Positions 1-6,812 of a stretch of 19,925 bases of DNA are shown here, one piece after another. Each line of letters begins with the position of its first letter. Positions within the stretch are counted from its first letter, which is position 1. Made by a program: the position numbers and the translations under genes. The stretch lies in assembly GCF_004138495.1 (NCBI RefSeq), contig NZ_ML142849.1, positions 26,272-46,196 on the forward strand. Reading direction: 5' to 3'. The notes beneath the pieces are model-generated. The model saw only the letters and a program-made list of their open reading frames with translations. It ran no database searches and had not been told where the DNA came from. Source of the DNA: Phytoactinopolyspora endophytica (GTDB taxonomy: Bacteria; Actinomycetota; Actinomycetes; Jiangellales; Jiangellaceae).

Positions 1-851
1 GCTTCTCGTGGCGACGTGTGCGCCGCGTAGTGGTGGTCACGGGTAGCCTTCGCCGAGGCGTCCCGCTGCTCCTCATACCGGCGTTCGACCCAGTCGAAGT
101 CGACCGCCTCGTGCAGCAGCACGTCGGCGCCGGTAGCGAGGCGGACCACGTTGTCGGTGCGCGCCGTATCGCCCGAGACCACGACCGAGCCGCCCTCGGT
201 GTCGAAGCGGTAGCCGAAAGCCGGAGCCATCGGTGCGTGCTGCACCAGCGTCGCGCTCACGCGCACGGCGTCGTCCTCGTACACGGGGAAGGGCGCCATA
301 TCGGGTGCCGGGTGGTCATTCGGGTGGAAGCCCGCGTCCGGTGGGATGACGATGTCCCGCGCATGGAACCAGTCGCGCGGCGTCGGACGCAGCGAGTCGT
401 AGAGCCGGTCGTTGATGTCCGTCGCGTACGCCCGCATCAGCAACTCGAACATCCGCGCCGTGCCTGGGGTCGGCTCGTCAGGGAACGCCGGCGTCAGCCC
501 TCCCGGCGCCCGCGAGGACAGTGGGGGCAGTACTTGACGGTCACCGGGGCCCACGATCTCCACCGTGTGCGTCGGGTCGGCGGGCATCCGCATGATGCCG
601 AACAGGGCGAGGCTGCCGAGGTCGACGACATGGTCGGAGTGCATATGGGTGACGAAGATGGCCCGGACGCTGGCCATCGACAGGCCCGCGCCGATCAGCT
701 GCCGTCCCACGCCTGTGCCCGCGTCGACGATGTACGTCCGCTCCCCCACGACCACGGCGGTGGAGATCCCGGTGCGGCGATGATGTCCGGGCCACCAGAC
801 CGGACCGCCGGCGGTGCCCAGTGTGACGACGTACGGGCGGTCGGCCGTCAT
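1..851 (-). CDS. MBL-fold metal-dependent hydrolase, RNase Z-like branch (3' end cut by window edge)
   Basis: The minus strand is open from an ATG at 851 to the left edge, giving 283 residues with no stop, so the C-terminus is missing. It carries the metallo-beta-lactamase metal motif H69-M-H71-S-D73-H74, then H205 (QHAP), D228 in SGDTA and H247 in LLHEA, an order typical of RNase Z/arylsulfatase-like small-molecule hydrolases with two metal ions. No signal peptide is visible, so it is probably cytosolic. Its ATG overlaps the TGA of the ABC ATPase gene (ATGA), which implies translational coupling and one operon with the transporter. A role in hydrolysing an ester, lactone or similar bond in the imported compound is inferred from context only. 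True tRNA processing is unlikely in this setting. Fold assignment is firm, substrate unknown. Confidence 0.88.
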   Translation of the reverse strand, partial: MTADRPYVVTLGTAGGPVWWPGHHRRTGISTAVVVGERTYIVDAGTGVGRQLIGAGLSMASVRAIFVTHMHSDHVVDLGSLALFGIMRMPADPTHTVEIVGPGDRQVLPPLSSRAPGGLTPAFPDEPTPGTARMFELLMRAYATDINDRLYDSLRPTPRDWFHARDIVIPPDAGFHPNDHPAPDMAPFPVYEDDAVRVSATLVQHAPMAPAFGYRFDTEGGSVVVSGDTARTDNVVRLATGADVLLHEAVDFDWVERRYEEQRDASAKATRDHHYAAHTSPRE

Positions 852-1696
852 GCGCGCACCATCCCGATGTCCCGGGTGACGGCGTGTTTCGCCTCCTGGA
901 TGAGACCGAAGACCTCGGCTCGCAGCTTTCCGTATCGGGGAAGGTTCTTGGTCGTCACCTGGTCCCTTTCGTCGGGTAGATCCACCGGGATGTCCCGCGC
1001 GACCTTCGCAGGGGTACCGGAGAGGACCACGACGCGGTGCGCCATATACACCGCCTCGTCGATGTCGTGCGTCACGAACAGCACGGTCATGCCGAGACGC
1101 CGGCTCATGCCGAGCACCAGGTCCTCGAGATCGATGCGGGTCTGCGCGTCGACAGCGGCGAACGGCTCGTCCATGAGCAGCACATCGGGCTGATAGGCCA
1201 GCCCGCGCGCGATCGCCGCACGCTGCTGCATCCCGCCGGACATCTCCCACGGGTAGACACTGCCCTTGCCCTCGAGGCCGACGTTCGACAGCGCCTCCGT
1301 GATGATGTCCGGCCGTTCCTTCGCCGGGAACCGCGCCTTCTGCAGCGGCAGCTCGATGTTCTTCGCGACCGTGAGCCAGGGCAGCAGGCTGCGCGAGTAG
1401 TCCTGGAAGATCACCGCGAGCTTCGCCGGCGGTTCTGTGACCTCCTCGCCCTCGAAGAGAGTGCGCCCCGTCGTCGGTGAGGTCAGCCCGGCGATGCACT
1501 TGAGAAGGGTGGTCTTCCCGGCACCTGACGGGCCGACGACGCAGACGAACTCGCCGCGATCGACCGTGAACTCGACGCCGTCCAGAATCCGTGCGGAGAC
1601 CGCGCCTGTCGAATACGTCTTACCGACGTTCTGGAGGTCGAGGATGTGCTGTTCGCCCATGATGCCGTCCGCCTTCGTTCTCGTCTTGTCGGTCAC
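848..1696 (-). CDS. ABC transporter ATP-binding protein, nitrate/sulfonate/taurine (SsuB/TauB) family
   Basis: This is the cytoplasmic ATPase that powers the importer formed with the two permeases encoded just upstream. From the GTG at 1696 it has 282 residues: Walker A GPSGAGKT at 55-62, Q-loop near Q98, signature MSGGMQ at 152-157, Walker B LLMDEP at 173-178 and an H-loop FVTHD near 205-210. The length is normal for a single-domain SsuB/TauB/NrtD protein. I chose GTG 1696 because it overlaps the TGA of the preceding permease gene as GTGA. A longer form from GTG 1732 would overlap the permease more deeply, and a shorter one from ATG 1660 has only a weak AAGGCGG upstream. Family knowledge covers sulfonates, nitrate, thiamine precursors and aromatics, so the substrate stays open. 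Confidence 0.93.
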   Translation of the reverse strand: MTDKTRTKADGIMGEQHILDLQNVGKTYSTGAVSARILDGVEFTVDRGEFVCVVGPSGAGKTTLLKCIAGLTSPTTGRTLFEGEEVTEPPAKLAVIFQDYSRSLLPWLTVAKNIELPLQKARFPAKERPDIITEALSNVGLEGKGSVYPWEMSGGMQQRAAIARGLAYQPDVLLMDEPFAAVDAQTRIDLEDLVLGMSRRLGMTVLFVTHDIDEAVYMAHRVVVLSGTPAKVARDIPVDLPDERDQVTTKNLPRYGKLRAEVFGLIQEAKHAVTRDIGMVRA

Positions 1697-2487
1697 GACG
1701 CCCCCGTCGCCTGCCGCATCCGGATCTGCCACCGCAGCACTCGTCTCTCGATCCGCAGGAAGATCAACGTCAGCAGGTAGCCGATGATGCCGAGCAGGAT
1801 CGTGCCCACCCAGGTCTGGGTCACCATGAACAGTTGCTGCGACTCGAGCACGTAGTAACCGAGGCCATGGGTGGCGCCGACCATCTCGCTGACGACGATC
1901 AGGATGATCGCGATCTGGAGGCTGATGCGGTACCCGGCGAATATCTGCGGTCCCGCATTCGGCAGGATCACGTAGGTGATGACCTGCCGCCGGGTCAGGC
2001 GGTAGGAACGGACCATCTCGCGCAGCTGGGTGTCCACGCTGCGCACCCCGTCGATGGTGTTCAGCAGGATCGGCCAGATCGCGCCCAGCACGATGAGCGA
2101 GATGTTCATTCCGGCGCCGATCCCGAGAATGCCGAGCACGATCGGGATGAGTGCGGGAGACGGAAGCGACCGGAAGAACGTCAGCACCGGTGCGAACAGG
2201 GCCCGCACGACCGGGGACATTCCGAGCAGGACGCCCAGTGCGGTGCCGAGCAGGACGGAGACTCCGAAGCCGATCGTGAAGTTAGCCAGACTTGGCAGCA
2301 GGTCATCGCGCCAGCGCGGGCCGAGGATCCACTCGTCCACGAGGGTGGTGAGGATTTCCTGCAGCGGCGGGAAGTAGAGCGCTTCGCTCCCCGCGCTGAG
2401 TGTCCACCACAGCACGACGAGCGTGACAGGCAGCCAGGCGCGCAACAGAACCAGGCGCCATCCGCGCAGAGTGGTCTTCGCCGTCAT
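1693..2487 (-). CDS. ABC transporter permease, SsuC/TauC type (first of two)
   Basis: This is an integral membrane subunit of the importer, 264 residues with about six hydrophobic segments (for example near 15-32, 66-90, 110-145, 185-205 and 225-245). The cytoplasmic EAA loop, which docks on the ATPase, is visible around REMVRSYRLTRRQ at 156-168 followed by LPNAGPQI. The start ATG overlaps the stop of the other permease gene (ATGA, 2484-2487), and a strong GAGAGGAGGA ribosome binding site sits inside the end of that gene. Its own stop overlaps the ATPase start, so permease, permease, ATPase and hydrolase are one tightly coupled unit. It is only distantly similar to its neighbour permease, suggesting a heterodimeric channel. 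Confidence 0.92.
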   Translation of the reverse strand: MTAKTTLRGWRLVLLRAWLPVTLVVLWWTLSAGSEALYFPPLQEILTTLVDEWILGPRWRDDLLPSLANFTIGFGVSVLLGTALGVLLGMSPVVRALFAPVLTFFRSLPSPALIPIVLGILGIGAGMNISLIVLGAIWPILLNTIDGVRSVDTQLREMVRSYRLTRRQVITYVILPNAGPQIFAGYRISLQIAIILIVVSEMVGATHGLGYYVLESQQLFMVTQTWVGTILLGIIGYLLTLIFLRIERRVLRWQIRMRQATGAS

Positions 2488-3299
2488 GCGTTCCTCCTCT
2501 CACGCTGCGAGGGATGCCAGAACAGCAGCGGGCCCGAGAGCGCGGCCACCGCGCCACTGAATGCGAGACCGAGCAGTCCGGAGACCAGCAGCAGAGCGAA
2601 GGCCTGGTCGACGACGCCGTTGAGCTGTGCCAGCGCGAGCAGAGAGCCCAGCCCTGACATTCCGACGATGTACTCGGTGACGATGGCGATGATCAGGGCG
2701 ATCGTCACCGAGATCCGCAGCCCTGTGAGTGTGAAGGGCAGCACGCTCGGGATCGTGATCCGGTGGATGCGCTGCCAGAACCCGAACCGGTAGACGCGCG
2801 CCATCTCGAGCGCCAGACCGGGGATCTCGCGCAGACCGTAGACGAGTTGGGTGAGCATCGGCCAGAGGGAGCCGAACACGATGAGGAACAGCTTGACGCC
2901 GTCGGTGGGGCCCCAGAGCAGAAGAGCCAGCGGGATGAGCGCCACGCCTGGGATCGGCTTCAGGAACTCGATGAGAAACCAGGTGGAATGCTCGACGATC
3001 CGGCTGGCGTGGATGGCCATCGCGGCGGGAACGGCGATGAGCAGGATCACGACCATGCCGATGACGGTGATCGACACCGTCGCCCAGACCGCGCCCCAGA
3101 AGTCGCCGGTGGTGACCAGCCGCCCGAGCGCGCCGGCCACGTCCGTGGGGGCGGGGACGACCCGCTCGGAGACGAGGCCCGTCACACTGGCGACCTGCCA
3201 CAGCAGGACGAGGCCGATGAGGCCGACCGCGCCCAATGTCAGCTCCGCCTGTCGCGACAGGGTCCCGCTAGCGCGTCGGTTCACAACCACCTGACTCAT
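2484..3299 (-). CDS. ABC transporter permease, SsuC/TauC type (second of two, first gene of operon)
   Basis: This is the leading gene of the minus-strand transport operon, 271 residues with about six transmembrane segments. The EAA-type loop is near LEMARVYRFGFWQR (163-176), and the HRITIPSVLPF stretch typical of the BPD_transp_1 fold follows. The ATG at 3299 has a GGAGCAGG ribosome binding site 8 or so bases upstream. It faces the LysR gene across a 103-base gap that holds an inverted repeat, so both are probably controlled from that gap. Many SsuC systems use one permease as a homodimer; having two adjacent permease genes points to a heterodimer. Confidence 0.92.
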   Translation of the reverse strand: MSQVVVNRRASGTLSRQAELTLGAVGLIGLVLLWQVASVTGLVSERVVPAPTDVAGALGRLVTTGDFWGAVWATVSITVIGMVVILLIAVPAAMAIHASRIVEHSTWFLIEFLKPIPGVALIPLALLLWGPTDGVKLFLIVFGSLWPMLTQLVYGLREIPGLALEMARVYRFGFWQRIHRITIPSVLPFTLTGLRISVTIALIIAIVTEYIVGMSGLGSLLALAQLNGVVDQAFALLLVSGLLGLAFSGAVAALSGPLLFWHPSQRERRNA

Positions 3300-3357
3300 G
3301 AGGCCTGCTCCATTGCTCGGCTGATGTCCGGCCCTTCAACGGTGGTCCATCCGAGCT

Positions 3358-3375
3358 ATTGCGGCAAGGCGCAAT
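3358..3375. promoter_or_regulatory. Inverted repeat, candidate LysR operator
   Basis: ATTGCG and CGCAAT are perfect 6-base arms around a 6-base centre, in the gap between the divergent LysR gene and the transport operon. The centre lies about 36 bases before the LysR start. LysR-family proteins typically bind interrupted dyads of the T-N11-A type; here the closest T to A spacing is 12, so it is similar but not canonical. That it is the operator is an inference. Confidence 0.5.
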
Positions 3376-3390
3376 CGCCACTACCCGCTA

Positions 3391-3396
3391 TATAGT
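3391..3396 (+). promoter_or_regulatory. Candidate -10 box (TATAGT) of the LysR gene, leaderless
   Basis: TATAGT fits the actinobacterial TANNNT consensus and ends exactly 6 bases before the ATG at 3403. The transcript would therefore start at or next to the A of the start codon, and no Shine-Dalgarno sequence is seen. No convincing -35 was found. Confidence 0.5.
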
Positions 3397-3402
3397 CCGT
3401 GT

Positions 3403-4338
3403 ATGGAGCTACGGCAGCTGCGCTACTTCAGCGTCGTCGCGCGCATGGGCTCTTTCTCCCGTGCCGCCGCCGAGCTGTACATGACCCAACCACCGTTGAG
3501 CGCCGCGATCGCCCAGCTGGAGTCGGATCTCGGCAGCCGGCTGCTCACGCGCACGTCGCGCGGTGTCACGCTGACCGCGACCGGCGCCGAGGTGCTCCGG
3601 CTCGCCGAGCGTGCGCTGGCGCAGGAACGAGAGCTGCGCAGGCGGATCGCGGCGATCGAGAGCGGCCGCTCGGGCACGCTGGAGATCAGCTGTACCCCGA
3701 CTCTGAGCGGCGCGTTCCTCCCCAAGATGCTCCGAGAGCTCACGAGCGACAGTGCCGACCTCGACGTCTCCGTGCACGAGGCCGATCCGCTCACGGTCAT
3801 CGAAGCAGTGATCGCTCAGAAGACGGATGCCGGGCTGGTGGCGACGTCCTCGACCGAGGACATTCGTACCCTGTACCACGAGAGCATCGCCGTCGACTTC
3901 ATCACCATGCTCGAGATGATCGCGGTGCTGCCTCCGTCGTACGAGCGGGGCGACGATCCCATCCCGCTCTCCGACATCGCCCACCTGGACTTCGCGGTTC
4001 CCGGGAGGTCGATGCGGGACGGCATCCGTGTCGGTCTCCTCTACGCGTTCGAGCGCGCGGGCCTGCCGCTTCCCCGGATCCGGGACGTACCGAGCATGCA
4101 GGAGGCCATCCCCCTGATCACCGCCGGGCTCTACGTCGCGATCATGCCGGAGAGCGTCCGGAGTCTGATCCACCCCGACCGCGTGGTGCTCCGGCGCATC
4201 GCCGACGGTCCCCGCCCGCTCGAAGCGTCGGCCGTCTATCGCGCCGATCGACGGGAACTACCGACGATCCGTCGCTTTCGTGACGCCGCGCTCGCCGTCG
4301 CGGGTGAACCCGACGAGGGCGGCGTCAGGCGGAGTTGA
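3403..4338 (+). CDS. LysR-family transcriptional regulator
   Basis: This is a DNA-binding regulator of 311 residues, the usual LysR length. The N-terminal winged helix-turn-helix spans about 1-60 (MELRQLRYFSVVAR, then SFSRAAAELYMTQPPLSAAI and LGSRLLTRTSRGVTLT), followed by a linker helix and a periplasmic-binding-protein-like effector domain from about residue 90. It is the only plus-strand gene in a cluster of minus-strand transport and hydrolase genes and is divergent from the permease operon, the classic layout for a regulator that controls its neighbour and itself. Its effector is probably the imported compound or a breakdown product (inference). It ends only 6 bases before the stop of the convergent binding-protein gene. 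Confidence 0.93.
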   Translation: MELRQLRYFSVVARMGSFSRAAAELYMTQPPLSAAIAQLESDLGSRLLTRTSRGVTLTATGAEVLRLAERALAQERELRRRIAAIESGRSGTLEISCTPTLSGAFLPKMLRELTSDSADLDVSVHEADPLTVIEAVIAQKTDAGLVATSSTEDIRTLYHESIAVDFITMLEMIAVLPPSYERGDDPIPLSDIAHLDFAVPGRSMRDGIRVGLLYAFERAGLPLPRIRDVPSMQEAIPLITAGLYVAIMPESVRSLIHPDRVVLRRIADGPRPLEASAVYRADRRELPTIRRFRDAALAVAGEPDEGGVRRS

Positions 4339-4344
4339 GAGGTA

Positions 4345-5331
4345 TCAGGGCTCCCAGATGGAGGCGCTGCCGTCGAACGGCTGCTCGATCATGTCCGCCT
4401 CGTACATGGCGTCGCCGATCGCCTGCATCTCGTCGCCGGTCAGAACACCGTTGAATCCCGGCTGCGCGACTTGCTCGGCGATCTCGGGATCCATCTCGGC
4501 CTCCGACACGAGGAGCTCGACGACAAGGTCGGGATCCTCCGCGGCCACCTGGTTGGCTTCGATCATCGCGTCCCTGACCCGGCCTGCGACCTCGGCGTTC
4601 TCGGCGAGGTAGCTCTGCGAGGACAGCAGGACGACGTAGGGCGCGTCAGGCTCCATGATCTCGTAGCCCGGTTCGCGGTAGGCGGAGAAGATCGCCTCAT
4701 GTCCGTCAGCGAGGGCCATCCCGGTGAACGGCTCGGCGAGCACGGCCGCGTCGAGTTCACCGGACTCTAGCGCCGCGATCTGTTCGTTCATCGGCATCAC
4801 GACCCACTCGATGGCCTCTGGATCGCCACCGGCGCGTAGATAGGACGCCAGCATTGCGGCATGAGGGCCAGATCCGACGGCATTGGTGCCGATCGTGTGC
4901 CCGGCCATGTCGACGACGTCATCGATGCCGCTGTCGGTGCGCACCACGAGCTGGTTCCCCTCGGCCCGGGGATCCTCGACCGTGGCGCTCGTCCCAGCCA
5001 CGGCTAGCAGCGGCATACCCTGGTCGATGGCTTTGACCACCGGGGCGGTCGCCGCGGTGGCGAAGTTGATCTGCCCGTTCAGGAGCGACGGCGCCGCGGC
5101 GGCGAAATTCTGCACTGCCTCCAGCTCGACCTCAAGTCCGTGGTCGGCGAAGATGCCTTCCGATTGCGCTACGTAGATCGGCACCGTGCTGGTGGTGACG
5201 ACCACGCCCATCGTCACCGGCGTCAGCTCGCCCGGGGACGAGCCCTCGTTCTCGTCGCCCTCCGTGGGAGAGCATGCCGCCAGTGTCAACGCCGCGGCGG
5301 CGACGCCCGCGGTGACTGCTGTTCGCCTCAT
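4345..5331 (-). CDS. ABC transporter substrate-binding lipoprotein, NMT1/THI5-like (SsuA/TauA type)
   Basis: This is the extracellular solute receptor for the importer, 328 residues. The start is ATG 5331 because AGGAAGG stands just upstream and the protein then begins with a clean lipoprotein signal peptide (MRR, hydrophobic stretch, lipobox LAAC with Cys20). An in-frame ATG at 5460 would add a non-signal extension and is rejected. The mature part has the typical family pattern: PIYVAQSEGIFADHGLEVEL (51-70), LLNGQINFA with N-terminal lobe contacts, and an AEPF near the hinge. The gene is separated from its permeases by the opposite-strand LysR gene, so it must have its own promoter or be co-transcribed with the M20 gene upstream. 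The 192-base gap before it has no obvious promoter besides weak TANNNT hexamers. Confidence 0.92.
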   Translation of the reverse strand: MRRTAVTAGVAAAALTLAACSPTEGDENEGSSPGELTPVTMGVVVTTSTVPIYVAQSEGIFADHGLEVELEAVQNFAAAAPSLLNGQINFATAATAPVVKAIDQGMPLLAVAGTSATVEDPRAEGNQLVVRTDSGIDDVVDMAGHTIGTNAVGSGPHAAMLASYLRAGGDPEAIEWVVMPMNEQIAALESGELDAAVLAEPFTGMALADGHEAIFSAYREPGYEIMEPDAPYVVLLSSQSYLAENAEVAGRVRDAMIEANQVAAEDPDLVVELLVSEAEMDPEIAEQVAQPGFNGVLTGDEMQAIGDAMYEADMIEQPFDGSASIWEP

Positions 5332-5490
5332 GACCCGACCTTCCTGCGCGGCGGCGCCGTGTCGGCTCTGACAGCATCGCGCACCGTCGCACGTGGGCTC
5401 CCATGATTGTGCGGTACAGCCCATATGTGAACGCCTCATGTCGCTATCGCGGCCATACACAGACCCTATGGATCCGCCGTTCGACCATCC

Positions 5491-5520
5491 CTGCTTCGTG
5501 CCGTTCCGGGACCGAAGCAG
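5491..5520 (-). terminator. Hairpin after the M20 amidohydrolase gene
   Basis: CTGCTTCG (5491-5498) pairs perfectly with CGAAGCAG (5513-5520), with a small inner CCG/CGG stem in the loop. It begins 3 bases after the amidohydrolase stop codon. There is no U-tract, as is common for actinobacterial terminators. It would separate amidohydrolase from binding-protein transcription, perhaps only partly. Confidence 0.6.
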
Positions 5521-5523
5521 AGG

Positions 5524-6753
5524 TCAAGAACCTCGTCCACCCGCAGGGAAGGCTTTCAGCGCACTGAGGCGTGCGCTCAGCCACCCGGCGACCGCACGGG
5601 TCCCGATGCCGATGGCACTCTCGTCGGCGCTGAACTGCGGCGCGTGTGGCAGACCGAGCTGTCCAGTGGATTCGTTCGAGACGCCGAGATAGAACATCGC
5701 CCCCGGGATCCGGTCGAGGAACAGCGCGAAGTCGTCACCGTTGTACGGATAGAACCCGTGCAGGACGGTGATGTTCTCCTGGCCCAGTACGGATCCGAAG
5801 TACTCGCCGGCCTGTTCGCTCAGATTCGCGTCGCACACCATCGCCGGAAACGGCTCACCCCAGAATGCGACGCGCTCCGCCATGTCCGCGCCGCACACCT
5901 TCGTGACAATGTCCACGCTGTGCTGGCGCAATTCCGGGTAGCGTTCCTCCGGCCAGGCCCGGAACATCGCGCTCACCCGCGCGCCGTCGTCGGGTGTGGA
6001 CTCGATCCATGACCAGGCGACGACGAACCGTGCGAACGGCCCACCGGGCTCCGTGATCGCTGTCAGCACGTCCTGGTCCAGCTCATGGATGGGCGGCAGC
6101 GTGGCCAGCTCGAGCACCGCGGCGCGGATCTCGTGTGCCCGTGCGACCGCGTCCGGACCGGTGATGTCGACGTGGAAACCGTCCTGCCCCGGCTGGCCCA
6201 CGCCCGGCGACACGCAGATGTTGCCGACCGGCGTCGGTCCGCAGTGGATCGCATAGATCTCAGCGGGTGGCATGTCGTCCAGTACGCCGTCGGCGATCAT
6301 CGCCCGGGCACCGGTGAGGGTCTCCTCCGCCGGCTGGAACAGGAAGGCGATGCTGCCCTGGAGCCGGTCTCGCAGTGTTCCCAGTGTCTCCGCGACGCCG
6401 ACGGCGATAGCCGTATGGATATCGTGCCCGCACAGGTGCGCCGCACCCGCGACCCGGGAGCGGATGTCGCTGTCGAACAACTCGTCGTCGCGCACTGCGT
6501 CCATGTCCGCCCGGTAGGCGATGACCGGGCCCGGCTCGGTTCCGTGCAACACTGCGACGACGCCATGGCCACCGACGCCCGTACGGACGTCCAGACCGGC
6601 GCCGCGCAGCCGTCCGGCGACGAGCGCCGCGGTCTCACCCTCGTCGCCGGCCAGCTCCGGATAGCGATGGATCGCCCGGCGCAGCTGCACCAGTTCCGAG
6701 TAGACCGCCGAGGTAGCGATGTCGATGAGACGCTGATCGACGGTTGGTCCCAT
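5524..6753 (-). CDS. M20-family amidohydrolase (hippurate/IAA-amino-acid hydrolase-like)
   Basis: This is a metal-dependent amidase/carboxypeptidase of 409 residues, probably cytosolic. Visible landmarks: HRYPEL (29-34), the metal-binding L-Cys108-Gly-His110-Asp-Ile-His113, Glu143-Glu144 in QPAEE, His170 in YAIHCGP, the GDDFALFLDRIPGAMFYLG block (339-357) and His370 in GLPHAP. The metal site looks complete. The lid (dimerisation) domain is unusual: after GFHVDITG it runs straight into PDAVARAHEIRA and lacks the Gly-Gly-His-x-Ala-x-Pro-His segment normal in this family. It lies upstream of the transporter receptor gene on the same strand, which suggests that it cleaves an imported N-acyl or amide compound. 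YlmB-like thiamine salvage is one precedent with this gene mix, but nothing proves it here. Confidence 0.9.
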   Translation of the reverse strand: MGPTVDQRLIDIATSAVYSELVQLRRAIHRYPELAGDEGETAALVAGRLRGAGLDVRTGVGGHGVVAVLHGTEPGPVIAYRADMDAVRDDELFDSDIRSRVAGAAHLCGHDIHTAIAVGVAETLGTLRDRLQGSIAFLFQPAEETLTGARAMIADGVLDDMPPAEIYAIHCGPTPVGNICVSPGVGQPGQDGFHVDITGPDAVARAHEIRAAVLELATLPPIHELDQDVLTAITEPGGPFARFVVAWSWIESTPDDGARVSAMFRAWPEERYPELRQHSVDIVTKVCGADMAERVAFWGEPFPAMVCDANLSEQAGEYFGSVLGQENITVLHGFYPYNGDDFALFLDRIPGAMFYLGVSNESTGQLGLPHAPQFSADESAIGIGTRAVAGWLSARLSALKAFPAGGRGS

Positions 6754-6759
6754 GCGCCT

Positions 6760-6765
6760 ACGCTA
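6760..6765 (-). promoter_or_regulatory. Candidate -10 box (TAGCGT) of the amidohydrolase gene, leaderless
   Basis: On the minus strand TAGCGT (TANNNT) ends exactly 6 bases before the ATG at 6753. No Shine-Dalgarno sequence is close to that start. Read-through from aspS, whose stop lies 59 bases upstream, is an alternative source of transcript. Confidence 0.4.
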
Positions 6766-6812
6766 TCCCCCGCGCACGGCCCACGGGACCGCCGAAAAAC
6801 GAACTTGCGGGA

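Noticed and set aside
18..1193. A 391-codon plus-strand open frame
   Set aside because: It runs antisense to the MBL hydrolase and ABC ATPase genes, which have clear motifs. Its product is Arg-rich and resembles no family.
1697..1732. Longer start (GTG 1732) of the ABC ATPase
   Set aside because: It adds a 12-residue Asp/Gly/Ala tail inside the permease gene. GTG 1696 gives the GTGA overlap that matches the other junctions of this operon.
1834..2793. A 319-codon plus-strand open frame
   Set aside because: It is antisense to both permease genes and has a charged, low-complexity product.
5332..5460. N-terminal extension of the binding protein from ATG 5460
   Set aside because: It would bury the lipoprotein signal peptide. 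ATG 5331 has AGGAAGG upstream and gives a normal signal sequence.
5332..5523. Possible small gene or RNA in the gap before the binding protein
   Set aside because: Apart from the hairpin at 5491-5520 only short frames without ribosome binding sites and a few weak TANNNT hexamers were seen.
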